DNA from: Oceanospirillaceae bacterium
Lineage (GTDB): Bacteria; Pseudomonadota; Gammaproteobacteria; Pseudomonadales; Balneatricaceae
Direction of reading: 5' to 3'
NCBI GenBank assembly: GCA_013373085.1
Contig: JABXIM010000184.1
Coordinates: 1-45,983 of the forward strand
DNA length: 45,983 nucleotides
The position numbers were made by a program, and so were the translations under genes. Under the pieces are notes generated by a model. The model worked only from the letters and a program-made list of their open reading frames with translations, ran no database searches and had not been told where the DNA came from. Shown one piece after another: positions 35,071-43,299 of this stretch (position 1 is the first letter of the stretch; each line of letters begins with the position of its first letter).

Positions 35071-35340
35071 TCAGTGCAGTCGAGTGACGGGCTCGCCGTG
35101 CACGCCGCTTCGAATGCCGATCAACGAATTGCGTGCGGCCCTGGTATACCAAGCCGTGAATTTCTGCATGCTGATTTTGGAGCAGGCGGGCGAGGGCATA
35201 TTCTCCATGACTGGCTCGAGGTAGAAGCTGGCCGCTTTCTGGTGCGGCGGGTACCCCTGGAAGTTGGTCAGGAAATTGCCTGTGTACTGTAGTGCCGGCA
35301 CCAGGCAGTAGGCGCGACCTAGGTTCCCCAGCAGTCTGTC
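35071..35340 (-). pseudogene. Unrecognised gene remnant downstream of iacR
   Basis: On the minus strand, directly after the iacR stop, an open frame of about 90 codons reads without ATG or a Shine-Dalgarno (segments LHRTLYYDRLLGNLGRAYCL, SFYLEPVMENMPSPACSK, MQKFTAWYTRAARNSL). The composition, rich in aromatic residues and free of stops, looks like the C-terminal end of a real protein whose start was lost. I do not recognise the family. It may be chance in GC-rich DNA. Confidence 0.35.
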
Positions 35341-35363
35341 GTAGTACAGCGTCCTATGGAGGT

Positions 35364-35846
35364 TCAGTTCCTAAGCAACAGAATGTTGTCCTGTAACTGC
35401 TCCATCAGGCCATTGAGACGTTTTATCTGGGTGGAAGTAAGCCCCTGGAAGCAACGCTTGAAAATGCCGCTGAGGGATTCTCGCACCATTTCCAGGCGCT
35501 CGCGCCCCGGCTCGGTCATTGTCACCAAGGTTACCCGCCCGTCGCTTGACGATGTCGACAGTTCGATCAGACCCTGATCCCGCATGCGATAGAGGATCTT
35601 TGTGATCGTCGGGAGTTTGGCGACCGCCTGCTCGGCAATTTCCGAAATGCTGATCCGGTCCTGTTCCATGAGAATCATCATGATGCGCCAGCGCGGCACG
35701 TCCATGTCGATCCTCTTCAATACTCGCTCCATCTCCTGGGTATAGAGTGCATTGACCCGTGCGATCCAATAGAAGGGAAATTCCTGGCGGTGGAAGTTCT
35801 CGCTAAGCGGGTCGTACATGTCGGTTTTACTTTTTACGGTTGTCAT
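35364..35846 (-). CDS. iacR: MarR-family regulator of IAA catabolism (IacR)
   Basis: About 160 residues of MarR winged-helix type: FPFYWIARVNALYTQEMERV (dimer helix), VPRWRIMMILMEQDRISISE, then EQAVAKLPTITKILYRMRDQ as recognition helix and SSDGRVTLVTMTEPGRERLE as wing. The iac clusters of Pseudomonas and others carry a MarR repressor, IacR, relieved by indole-3-acetate. The frame is open further upstream; I choose the Met at 35846 (MTTVKSKTD), with 35819 (MYDPLSENF) as alternative, since family members begin there. It is divergent from iacH. A palindrome with an embedded TTGACA, 80 bp upstream, should be its own operator. Confidence 0.85.
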   Translation of the reverse strand: MTTVKSKTDMYDPLSENFHRQEFPFYWIARVNALYTQEMERVLKRIDMDVPRWRIMMILMEQDRISISEIAEQAVAKLPTITKILYRMRDQGLIELSTSSSDGRVTLVTMTEPGRERLEMVRESLSGIFKRCFQGLTSTQIKRLNGLMEQLQDNILLLRN

Positions 35847-35925
35847 CTGTGGTACGGCTCTGGCGTAACGGCATCTGGGCTTCATGTCACGATATCGACT
35901 GAAGCGGTGGATGCAAGATCGAGAA

Positions 35926-35941
35926 ACTTGAAATGTCAAGT
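35926..35941. promoter_or_regulatory. Candidate IacR operator at the iacR promoter
   Basis: ACTTGA-AATG-TCAAGT is a perfect inverted repeat. Read on the minus strand it contains TTGACA, a consensus -35 box, with TTGCAT 17 bases further as a poor -10. It starts 80 bp upstream of the iacR ATG. The same sequence, with 14 of 16 positions identical, recurs at 36332-36347. Confidence 0.65.
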
Positions 35942-36004
35942 ATAAAGCAACCATTCGCAAAAGTTTAGCCTTTCCCAGTTACCTGCACACTGTCATCTCG
36001 TCAG

Positions 36005-36027
36005 CAGCTACCCCTGAGAGGTAGCTG
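36005..36027. promoter_or_regulatory. Palindrome between iacR and iacH
   Basis: CAGCTACC-CCTGAGA-GGTAGCTG has perfect 8-bp arms and a 7-nt loop. No T tract flanks it on either strand, so an operator or structural role is likelier than a terminator. Confidence 0.45.
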
Positions 36028-36331
36028 TGCCCTTCGTATTGCCGGGGAAATTCACCTCATTCTGTTTGCTTTTATTATGTTGAAATGTCCTTTTTTGGGT
36101 TTCCAAAAATGGGATATTGATTTCCAGATGTGAGATTTCATCAAGCCGCCAGGTCACCGATGTCTGTCTGATGGGCTATGGGTGAACGATGCAATTATGC
36201 TTTTAAAGTATTGATAAATAGGTATTTAAATTCATTTTTGCGGCGATGCATCACGCTCGCTCTGATCATTCTGAATGTTTCGAATTGAGCTGTTCAGGCG
36301 TACTTGTTAGCTTGTTTATGCTTGATAAGAT

Positions 36332-36347
36332 AATTGACAATTCAAGT
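36332..36347. promoter_or_regulatory. Candidate IacR operator at the iacH promoter
   Basis: AATTGACAATTCAAGT on the plus strand is the reverse complement of ACTTGAATTGTCAATT and matches the iacR-side site at 14 of 16 positions. It ends 86 bp before the iacH ATG and overlaps a TTGACA -35 box. Confidence 0.65.
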
Positions 36348-36362
36348 GAAAAGTGAAATTCT
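36334..36362 (+). promoter_or_regulatory. Candidate sigma-70 promoter of the iac operon
   Basis: TTGACA at 36334-36339, a 17-bp spacer and AATTCT at 36357-36362. The -35 box is consensus and the -10 box is weak (3 of 6). The overlap of the -35 with the operator fits repression by IacR. Confidence 0.45.
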
Positions 36363-36433
36363 GACGCCAGGCTGGTCGAGCGGGCCAGAGCGATTTTGGT
36401 CCCGCAAAGAACAACACCAACAACGGCGAACAG

Positions 36434-37564
36434 ATGATGACGGTATTTACAGAGCGCTGTGCACTGGGTCCCGAGAAGGGTATGCGCGTGGCCATCAAGG
36501 ATTCGATCGACGTGGCGGGCATGGCGACCCGTATGGGCAGTGCCGCCTTTGCGCAGGCCGCGCCCGCTACCGCCCACGCCGAGGTGGTGGAGCGGCTGTT
36601 GGCCGCCGGTTGTCGCATGGTCGGCAAAACGGTTCTGCATGAGTTCGCCTTCGGCGTCAGCGGTATCAACCCGGCCTGCGGGACGCCGCGCAACCACCGC
36701 TATCCGGACCGGATTCCGGGTGGCTCCTCCAGCGGGTCGGCCGTTTCGGTTGCGGCGGGAGAAGCAGACATCGCGCTCGGCACCGACACCGGCGGCTCGG
36801 TGCGCATGCCGGCGACCTGCTGCGGTGTTTACGGTTTCAAGCCGACGTTCGGACGCGTCAGTCGCCGTGGCGTCTGGCCTGCCGTTACATCGCTCGATTG
36901 CGTCGGCGTCTTTGCGCCGAATCTTGAGCTGCTCGAACGCGCTGAAGCGATTATCGATCCACGCTATGAGCCGCAGGCCTTCAGTGGCGAGCTGCACATC
37001 GGGCTGGTCGAGGTCGATGCGGACGCGGCCATCGCCGATGCCATCGGCCTCTACGTCAGGACCAGCGGCTGTGACGTCGAAGCGGTCGAGCTGCCGCTGT
37101 TCGAGGCTGCATTCGAAGCCGGTCTCACCGTCATCAATGCGGAAACCTGGAGCGCTTTCGGCGCCTATCTCGAAACCGGCTGCGTCGGCAAGGATGTCGC
37201 CGAGCGCCTCGAGCGTGCCGCCGATACCGGCCCGCAGGCGGTCCTCGGAGCCGAGCGGATACGTCAGGCGTTCAGCGACCAGGTGGATGCGCTGCTCGAA
37301 CGGTACAGCGTACTGGCGCTGCCGACGCTGCCTTCATTCCCGCTGTTGTTGGACGAGGCGCTGGCCGGCAAGACCGATCTGCGCAGCACCGCGCTGGTGC
37401 GCCCGTTCAACCTTTCGGGCCATCCGGCACTCAGCATCCCGCTGGATATCGACGGTCGTCCGGCGGGGCTGCAACTGGTCGGTCGCCACGGCGACGACGC
37501 CCGGCTGCTGTCCGCCGCTCGCGAGCTCGAGCGTCTCGTGGCCACCACCAACAAAAACGACTAA
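36434..37564 (+). CDS. iacH: Amidase-signature hydrolase, IacH
   Basis: This 376-residue amidase-signature enzyme has catalytic Lys22 (RVAIKDSIDVAG), the GGSSSGS segment (96-102) with the cis-Ser, and nucleophile Ser122 in GTDTGGSVRMPA. It is first in the iac operon and is assigned IacH by order and neighbours. The role of IacH in auxin breakdown is not settled; hydrolysis of an indole-acetate amide or of a lactam intermediate has been proposed. Two adjacent ATGs (36434, 36437) lack a good Shine-Dalgarno, which may limit its translation. It ends 14 bp before iacA. Confidence 0.88.
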   Translation: MMTVFTERCALGPEKGMRVAIKDSIDVAGMATRMGSAAFAQAAPATAHAEVVERLLAAGCRMVGKTVLHEFAFGVSGINPACGTPRNHRYPDRIPGGSSSGSAVSVAAGEADIALGTDTGGSVRMPATCCGVYGFKPTFGRVSRRGVWPAVTSLDCVGVFAPNLELLERAEAIIDPRYEPQAFSGELHIGLVEVDADAAIADAIGLYVRTSGCDVEAVELPLFEAAFEAGLTVINAETWSAFGAYLETGCVGKDVAERLERAADTGPQAVLGAERIRQAFSDQVDALLERYSVLALPTLPSFPLLLDEALAGKTDLRSTALVRPFNLSGHPALSIPLDIDGRPAGLQLVGRHGDDARLLSAARELERLVATTNKND

Positions 37565-37578
37565 AGGAGCGCTTTCAG

Positions 37579-38727
37579 ATGCCCAGTAATCAGATCGACA
37601 AGTCCCTCTGGGGCGGTGAAGAGGTTTTCACTCCGCTGCTGGCGGAGATCCGTGCCCGCCGCCAGGAGTTCGAGGAGCAGAAGCATATTTCCCCGGACAT
37701 CATTGAATCCTTCAAGGCGATCGGGGTATATCGCGCGATGCTGCCCCGAGCGCTGGGCGGCGACGAGCGCAGCCCGATGCAGTTCCTGCAGATGGTCGAG
37801 GCATTGGCCGCGGCCGATGGTTCCGCCGGCTGGGTCGCCAGCTTTGGCATGAACCCGGTCTACCTGGCGGCGCTGCCGGCCGAGACCGTCGAGCAGGTCT
37901 GGGCGCACTCCCCCGACGTGGTGTTTGCCGGCGGTATCTTTCCGCTGCAGAAGGCGCGGCGCGTCGATGGCGGGTTTATCGTCAACGGCCGCTGGAGTTT
38001 CGGCAGCGGCTGCATGGGGGCATCTCTGATCGGTGTCGGCATCCAGCCCGACGACGGCGAATCGCTGCCGTTGATGGCGGTGCTGCCGCGCGAACAGGTG
38101 CGCATCGAGCCAAACTGGGATGTCGTCGGCATGGTCGGCACCGGCAGCCACGACCTGGTGGTCGAGGAGGTGTTCGTGCCCGAAGCCTGGACTTTTGTGC
38201 GCGGGGGTAAGCCGACCGTTGACGCGCCCATCTTCCGTTACCCGTCGCTGGCCTTTGCCGCCCAGGTGCTGTCGGTGACCACCGCGGGGCTGGCGCGGGA
38301 GGCGCTGGATGTGGTGCAGGCGATGGCCGCTGGCCGCAAATCCGTGACCGGTGCCCCCAATCTCGGCGAGCGCGAGTACGTGCAGATCGAGATCGCAAGG
38401 GCAGAAGCCAAGGTGCGCTCGGCACGCGCCTTCTTCTATGAGGCCACAGAGGATGCCTGGAATGCGGTCATCGCTGGCGGCACGCCGAGCGATGCCCAGA
38501 CCAACCTTGTGCGCCTGGCCACCACTAATTTGACCCACGAGTGTGCCGCCGCGATCCGCGCCGCCTACGAAGTTACCGGCATGACCGGCGCTTACAACGG
38601 TCATCCGCTGTCGCGCATCGTGCGTGACTCGATGATGTGCACCCAGCACGCTTTCATGGGTGCCGTAACGCTGAAAAATGCCGGTGCCATGTTCTTCGGC
38701 CACAAGCCGCTGCCCGGCTATCTGTAA
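37579..38727 (+). CDS. iacA: Indole-3-acetate monooxygenase, IacA
   Basis: This 382-residue flavin-dependent enzyme has the acyl-CoA-dehydrogenase-like fold of group D monooxygenases: RAMLPRALGGDERSPMQFLQ, ALAAADGSAGWVASFG, VNGRWSFGSGCMGASLIG, GMVGTGSHDLVVEEVFVP and a C-terminal region with MMCTQHAFMGAV. IacA starts IAA degradation by oxygenating the indole ring, using reduced flavin supplied by a reductase (IacG), a gene not found next to it. AAAGGAGC precedes the ATG. It follows iacH and precedes iacB, as in known iac clusters. Confidence 0.92.
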   Translation: MPSNQIDKSLWGGEEVFTPLLAEIRARRQEFEEQKHISPDIIESFKAIGVYRAMLPRALGGDERSPMQFLQMVEALAAADGSAGWVASFGMNPVYLAALPAETVEQVWAHSPDVVFAGGIFPLQKARRVDGGFIVNGRWSFGSGCMGASLIGVGIQPDDGESLPLMAVLPREQVRIEPNWDVVGMVGTGSHDLVVEEVFVPEAWTFVRGGKPTVDAPIFRYPSLAFAAQVLSVTTAGLAREALDVVQAMAAGRKSVTGAPNLGEREYVQIEIARAEAKVRSARAFFYEATEDAWNAVIAGGTPSDAQTNLVRLATTNLTHECAAAIRAAYEVTGMTGAYNGHPLSRIVRDSMMCTQHAFMGAVTLKNAGAMFFGHKPLPGYL

Positions 38728-38749
38728 TCGATCCCACGGAGAAAAAATC

Positions 38750-39112
38750 ATGAGTGACAATAAATCCCTGCGCGTTCTGTTCTGCATGGGCATCAATCAG
38801 AACTTTATGGACGCTCCGCGAGAAGAGCAGCTCGACGTCTGGGCCGCGTTCGGCGAAATGTGGAACGGCATCCATGACATGAAGGGTGTCGAGGTGATCG
38901 GCAACATGGACGACGACCAGAGCATGGTTGGCCCGTCCGCCGGCTATCCCTGGACCACTTACCTGCTGGCCGATGTCATCAACTACGACACCGTGGTGGC
39001 CTGCTGCAACCTGTTCCGCAGCACTGCTGTTGGCGAGGGTCCCTACAAGCTGTGGCGTTACGCCAAGGTTGAGGCCCGCATCGGTCGTGAACTGATCGTG
39101 CAGCGCGCCTGA
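38750..39112 (+). CDS. iacB: IacB-like protein of IAA cluster
   Basis: This 120-residue cytoplasmic protein contains LRVLFCMGINQNFMDAPREE, VWAAFGEMWNGIHDMKGVEV and YDTVVACCNLFRSTAVGEGP. I recognise it as IacB chiefly by its position between iacA and iacI and by length. Its fold looks like a small alpha+beta (dimeric ferredoxin-like) protein, and published work shows it is not needed for the IacE step in vitro. The start at 38750 has GGAG upstream (CACGGAGAAAAAATC). Function unknown. Confidence 0.85.
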   Translation: MSDNKSLRVLFCMGINQNFMDAPREEQLDVWAAFGEMWNGIHDMKGVEVIGNMDDDQSMVGPSAGYPWTTYLLADVINYDTVVACCNLFRSTAVGEGPYKLWRYAKVEARIGRELIVQRA

Positions 39113-39123
39113 GGACGGCCGGA

Positions 39124-39651
39124 ATGAGCGAAAACGGTCCGATTGGTTTTGCCGAGCTGTGTCAGCGGCTGGAGGCACTGGAAAGCGAGAAGGCCATTCG
39201 TGCCTGCCTCAATCGCTACATGGACCTGTGCGACCACCTGGGTGCGAGCACGCCGCTGGACGAGCTGGGCGAGCTGTTTACCGAAGACGCCATCTGGGAA
39301 GGCAAGGGTGCCCGCTACGCCAGCAGCTTTGGTGGCCACCGGGGACGCAAGGCGATTATGGCGATGCTGGGCAAGTACTGCGTCGAGCCTTCGCACTTCG
39401 TCCTCAACGTCCACTACCTGACCTCGGAAGTCATCGCGGTCGACGGCGACCGCGCCCATGGCAGCTGGAACATGCTGCAGGTATCGAGTTTCAGCGCTGG
39501 CGGCTCCCACCTCAACAGTGCCCGGCTGGAGGTCGATTTTCGCAGGGAAGAGAGGGTGTGGCGTATGGCCCGCTTCCAGACCCGAAACCTTTTCAGTCGC
39601 CCGGTGGATCACTGGAACAGCGAAGCCCGCTTGCCGGTTCCGGAAAAGTAG
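39124..39651 (+). CDS. iacI: SnoaL/NTF2-like protein, IacI
   Basis: This 175-residue protein has a NTF2/SnoaL-like cone fold: ALESEKAIRACLNRYMDLCD, ELGELFTEDAIWEGKG, YASSFGGHRGRKAIMAML, PSHFVLNVHYLTSEVIAVDG and RLEVDFRREERVWRMARFQT. Such proteins also form small dioxygenase subunits or isomerases. It lies 11 bp after iacB and is IacI by order. Its role in the pathway is not known with certainty. The ATG is preceded by GAGGACGGCCGGA. Confidence 0.85.
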   Translation: MSENGPIGFAELCQRLEALESEKAIRACLNRYMDLCDHLGASTPLDELGELFTEDAIWEGKGARYASSFGGHRGRKAIMAMLGKYCVEPSHFVLNVHYLTSEVIAVDGDRAHGSWNMLQVSSFSAGGSHLNSARLEVDFRREERVWRMARFQTRNLFSRPVDHWNSEARLPVPEK

Positions 39652-39701
39652 GCCGCGACCAGACTCCGACAAATAAACAGAATTCAAATTGAGAGACAGC
39701 G

Positions 39702-41012
39702 ATGAGTGACTTGATCGATATCGAAAATGTCGATGCACAGAGCATCGGCAAGCGCGCAGCCGACATGGTCGACGACGAAAAAGGGCGTGTCAAGAAAGCC
39801 CTGTACTCCGACCCCGCCATCTTCGAGGAAGAGCTCGACAAGGTATTCAACAACACCTGGGTCTTCGTCGGGCACGAGAGTGAAGTGGCCGAGGCGGGGG
39901 CCTACAAGACCGCCTTCATCGGCCGTCAGCCGGTGATCCTGGTACGCGACCGCAAGCGCAATCTGCACGTGCTGCTGAACCGCTGCCGCCACCGCGGCGC
40001 CACCGTTTGCGAAGGGCGCAAGGGCAAGACCAAGAGCTTCACCTGCCCCTACCACGGCTGGGGCTACGCCCTGGATGGCGAGCTGCGTTCGCTGCCCAAG
40101 GCCGAAGAGTACGACGGCGTCATCGACAAGTCCGAGCTGCCGCTCGAGCGCCTGCGCAGCGAAAGCTACGCCGGGATGGTGTTCGCCACGTTCCGTGACG
40201 ATATCGAACCGCTGGCGGACTTCCTCGGCGGCGCGAAAAAGTGGATCGACCTTTTCATGAAACAGGGCGGCGGCTACCCGGTGAAGGTGCTGGGCGAACA
40301 CCGCTTCAACTTCCCGGGCAACTGGAAGATCCAGCTCGAGAACACCACCGACGCCTACCACTTCCCGATCATCCACAAGTCGTTCATCTCGTCGCTGGAC
40401 GAGGCGACCGCCGACATTTTCGACTTCCTGGACGGCGAGGGCTTCGTCGAGGACCTGGGCAACGGTCACAGCGTGATGGTGATGATTCCGGAGCTGACCG
40501 ATCTCGAGGACAACCTGGAGGAGCCGATTCCGGCCCGCTTCCAGGGGCTGGCCGACGAGCTGAAGGCGGAAGGACACTCCGACGAGGAAGTGCGCCGGCT
40601 GGTGCGCGCGGTGCACGGCACCGGTTTCAACCTGAACCTGTTCCCGAACGTGTCCTGCTCGATGGCGTTCTTCCGTGTACTGCGGCCGGTGTCGGTCGGC
40701 GAGACCGAGATTCAGCACGTTGCTCTCGGTGGCGAAGGTGCGCCGGTGGCATTCAACCGCAAGCGCATGCGTCTGCACGAACACTTCCAGGGACCGATGG
40801 GTTTCGGCACGCCCGACGACGGCGAAGCCTGGGAGCGGGTGCAGAAAGGCGCGATGGCCGGTACCGACGGCTGGATCCTGGTCAACCGGGGACAAAACAA
40901 CCTGCACAGGACACCGGACGGCAATGTGGCCGGTGCCGTGTGCTCCGAGACCGGCATGCGCGGGGCCTACCGCCAGTACAAAAAAATGATGGCTGACGGC
41001 GAGGAGATTTAA
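39702..41012 (+). CDS. iacC: Rieske dioxygenase large subunit, IacC
   Basis: This 436-residue alpha subunit of a ring-hydroxylating dioxygenase has Rieske ligands C95-x-H97 and C115-x2-H118 (NRCRHRGAT ... FTCPYHGWGY). The mononuclear iron site shows D217-x2-H220-x4-H225 (TDAYHFPIIHKSF). With IacD and the reductase IacF it converts dioxindole-3-acetate to catechol. The ATG is preceded by GAGAGACAGCG. It is followed by iacD after 3 bp. Confidence 0.95.
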   Translation: MSDLIDIENVDAQSIGKRAADMVDDEKGRVKKALYSDPAIFEEELDKVFNNTWVFVGHESEVAEAGAYKTAFIGRQPVILVRDRKRNLHVLLNRCRHRGATVCEGRKGKTKSFTCPYHGWGYALDGELRSLPKAEEYDGVIDKSELPLERLRSESYAGMVFATFRDDIEPLADFLGGAKKWIDLFMKQGGGYPVKVLGEHRFNFPGNWKIQLENTTDAYHFPIIHKSFISSLDEATADIFDFLDGEGFVEDLGNGHSVMVMIPELTDLEDNLEEPIPARFQGLADELKAEGHSDEEVRRLVRAVHGTGFNLNLFPNVSCSMAFFRVLRPVSVGETEIQHVALGGEGAPVAFNRKRMRLHEHFQGPMGFGTPDDGEAWERVQKGAMAGTDGWILVNRGQNNLHRTPDGNVAGAVCSETGMRGAYRQYKKMMADGEEI

Positions 41013-41015
41013 GCG

Positions 41016-41498
41016 ATGAAAAAACCTACAGAACTGCTCAACGACGTCACCGCCTTCATCTGGCAGGAGGCGGATCTGCTTGACCACAAGGCCTATCAGT
41101 CCTGGCTCGATCTCTGGACCGACAGCGGTCTTTACATCGTGCCGTCTGAACTCGAGGCCGAAGACTACGAAAACAGCCTGAACCTGGCGCTGGACGATGC
41201 TGCGATGCGCCGCATGCGGGTGGCACGCCTGGAAAGCGGCGAGTCGGTTTCTGCCAAGGCCGCCATCAAAACGGTGCGCATGGTGTCCCGCGTGCGCGTA
41301 CTCGAGGGCGGCGAAAACCTGGTGATCGCCCGTTGCGCCCAGACCCTCAACGAGATGCGTCACGGCAAGTTGGTGACCTATCCGGCGGATATCGAGTACC
41401 AACTGCGGCCGGTGGCGGACGGCTTTCGCATCGAGCGCAAGGTGGTGAGGCTGCTTCATGCCGAGAGCTTCCTGCGGACCGTCAGCTTTATCTTTTGA
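41016..41498 (+). CDS. iacD: Dioxygenase small subunit, IacD
   Basis: This 160-residue beta subunit of the ring-hydroxylating dioxygenase has the NTF2-like fold: DVTAFIWQEADLLDHKAYQS, WLDLWTDSGLYIVPSELEAE, RVRVLEGGENLVIARCAQTL and FRIERKVVRLLHAESFLRTV. It partners IacC structurally and has no iron ligands. It starts three bases after the iacC stop and its stop overlaps the Shine-Dalgarno (GAGGAGG) of iacE, indicating tight coupling. Confidence 0.94.
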   Translation: MKKPTELLNDVTAFIWQEADLLDHKAYQSWLDLWTDSGLYIVPSELEAEDYENSLNLALDDAAMRRMRVARLESGESVSAKAAIKTVRMVSRVRVLEGGENLVIARCAQTLNEMRHGKLVTYPADIEYQLRPVADGFRIERKVVRLLHAESFLRTVSFIF

Positions 41499-41509
41499 GG
41501 AGGCAGAGT

Positions 41510-42265
41510 ATGGCTCATACAACCGAATCACCTGTCGCGCTGGTCACCGGCGCTGCCCAGGGGCTGGGTCACCGTATTGCCGCCAGGCTGCACGCGGCGG
41601 GATACCGCGTCGTGCTGAGCGATATCTCGCTGGCGGCTGCCGAGCAGGCGGCTCTGGATCTGGATGCCAGCGGCGAGACGGTGATGCCGCTGGCGCTTGA
41701 TGTCGCCCGCCGGGAAGATTTCGAAGCGGCTCTGGCAGCGACGCTCAGGCGCTGGGGCGGTCTGCAGGTGCTGGTCAACAATGCCGCCGTCACCCGCGCC
41801 ACGCCGGTGATGGAAATCTCCGCCGCGGAGTTCGCGGAGGTCGTCAATATCAATCTCGGCAGTACCTTCTCGGGCTGTCAGGTGATGGGTCGCTACATGG
41901 CCGATCAGGGCTACGGGCGCATCATCAATATGGCGTCGCTGGCCGGGCAGAACGGCGGTACTTCCACCGGGGCCCACTATGCCGCGTCGAAGGGCGGGAT
42001 CATCACCCTTACCAAGGTGTTCGCCAAGGAGCTGGCGGCGCGGGGCGTTACGGTTAACGCCATCGCACCCGGCCCGATCGATTCGCCAATGGTCAAGGCG
42101 CTGGTGCCGCCGGAGCGCCTGCCGGGCCTGCTGAACGCGATCCCTGTCGGGCGGCTTGGCGATACCGACTTTGTCGGCGATCTGGTGGTGCAACTGGCGC
42201 GTCCCGAAGCCTATTTCACTACCGGCGCCACTCTGGACATCAACGGCGGCATCTTCATGCGCTGA
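41510..42265 (+). CDS. iacE: SDR-family oxidoreductase, IacE
   Basis: This 251-residue short-chain dehydrogenase has the motifs TGAAQGLG (13-20), VLVNNAAVTRA (NNAA instead of NNAG), NMASLAGQNG and HYAASKGG. Published work on a Caballeronia enzyme shows IacE converts 2-oxoindole-3-acetate to dioxindole-3-acetate, so this gene is expected to give the substrate for IacCD. The ATG at 41510 has a strong GAGGAGG and is preferred over in-frame upstream starts that would lie inside iacD. Confidence 0.93.
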   Translation: MAHTTESPVALVTGAAQGLGHRIAARLHAAGYRVVLSDISLAAAEQAALDLDASGETVMPLALDVARREDFEAALAATLRRWGGLQVLVNNAAVTRATPVMEISAAEFAEVVNINLGSTFSGCQVMGRYMADQGYGRIINMASLAGQNGGTSTGAHYAASKGGIITLTKVFAKELAARGVTVNAIAPGPIDSPMVKALVPPERLPGLLNAIPVGRLGDTDFVGDLVVQLARPEAYFTTGATLDINGGIFMR

Positions 42266-42274
42266 GGTACAACC

Positions 42275-43240
42275 ATGAATAGCAGCATCACAGAGAACAC
42301 CATTATTGCCCACGTGCTGCGGCGCGAGGAGCAAACCGACGATATCGCGGCGTTTGAGCTTTCGGCGGCGGACGGCAGTCTGCTGCCGCCGTTCGAGGCA
42401 GGGGCTCATATCGACGTGATCCTGGATACCGGGGAGATCCGGCAGTACTCGCTCAGCAATGCGCCGGGCGACTCCGTCTACCGCCTGGGTATCCTCAACG
42501 ATCCCAATTCCCGCGGCGGCTCTCGTCAGATACACGAGAGTCTGCGCGAGGGCTGCGAGGTTCGGATCAGCGCGCCGCGCAACCACTTTCCGCTCGATCC
42601 GAAGGCCGGCCACAGCCTGCTGATCGGCGGCGGAATCGGTATCACACCGATGATCGCCATGGCCTATGCCCTCAAGGCGGCCGAGCAGTCGTTCGAGCTG
42701 CACTACTGCTGCCGCAGCGAATCCCGGGCGGCATTCCTGGAGGAGCTCAAACGCGAATTCGGGGCCCAGCTGGTGCTGCATTTCGACGATGCGGGCGAGG
42801 CCAATCTTATAGATCCCAAAGGACTGTGCCAGTCCGCAGCGGCCGGCACCCACCTGTACGTCTGCGGACCGACCGGCTTCATGGACTGGGTGATCGAGCA
42901 GGCGAAAGCCGCGGGGATGCCAAAAGGAAGCATCCATTACGAGTATTTCAGTGCCGAGGTCGAGACCGGCGGAGAGGCGTTCGAGGTGGTCGCGGCACAG
43001 AGCGGCGTCACGGTCCAGGTGGGCGCTGACCAGACCATCGCCCAGGCGCTCAAGGCGGCAGGGGTCAAGGTCGAGGTGTCCTGCGAACAGGGCGTCTGCG
43101 GCTCCTGTATCTGCGATGTGCTCGAGGGTATCCCTGATCACCGCGACCACTTCCTCTCGGAGGAGGAGCGCGAGGACAACGATCAGATCGCTCCGTGCTG
43201 TTCGCGGGCGCAGTCGTCACGCCTGGTACTGGATATCTGA
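42275..43240 (+). CDS. iacF: Ferredoxin-NAD(P) reductase of dioxygenase, IacF
   Basis: This 321-residue phthalate-dioxygenase-reductase-type protein has a flavin domain (RQYSLSNAPGDS), an NAD domain (GGGIGITPMIAMAYALKAA; YVCGPTGFMDWVI) and a C-terminal plant-type [2Fe-2S] domain with C-x4-C-x2-C (SCEQGVCGSCICDVLEG) and a fourth Cys in IAPCCSRAQ. It transfers electrons to IacC. It is the last iac gene here; the next gene on the strand belongs to a TRAP transporter rather than iacG. Confidence 0.95.
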   Translation: MNSSITENTIIAHVLRREEQTDDIAAFELSAADGSLLPPFEAGAHIDVILDTGEIRQYSLSNAPGDSVYRLGILNDPNSRGGSRQIHESLREGCEVRISAPRNHFPLDPKAGHSLLIGGGIGITPMIAMAYALKAAEQSFELHYCCRSESRAAFLEELKREFGAQLVLHFDDAGEANLIDPKGLCQSAAAGTHLYVCGPTGFMDWVIEQAKAAGMPKGSIHYEYFSAEVETGGEAFEVVAAQSGVTVQVGADQTIAQALKAAGVKVEVSCEQGVCGSCICDVLEGIPDHRDHFLSEEEREDNDQIAPCCSRAQSSRLVLDI

Positions 43241-43299
43241 GCAAGTTCCCGTCGCCGCCGGCAGGTGGCCGACTGACAATAACGATAACGGTGATAACA

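Larger units (their letters stand above)
34609..35363. other. Gene-poor gap with hairpins and a gene remnant
   Basis: This 755-bp stretch between the toxin gene and iacR holds no intact gene I can support. It has two clear hairpins (34761-34780 and 34809-34827) and a decayed minus-strand frame at 35071-35340. The low coding content and remnants suggest a rearrangement zone. Confidence 0.6.
35847..36433. other. iacR-iacH divergent control region
   Basis: This 587-bp AT-rich region has no supported gene. It contains two near-identical operators at 35926-35941 and 36332-36347, both with a TTGACA box, and a separate 8-bp-arm palindrome at 36005-36027. Its size is larger than two simple promoters need. 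Confidence 0.7.

Noticed and set aside
39684-41531. Minus-strand open frame of over 600 codons opposite iacC/iacD
   Set aside because: It is antisense to clear Rieske subunits with intact metal ligands and has no domain or ribosome site.
41528-43150. Minus-strand open frame opposite iacE/iacF
   Set aside because: It is a shadow of two well-identified genes and has a low-complexity His/Arg/Gly composition.
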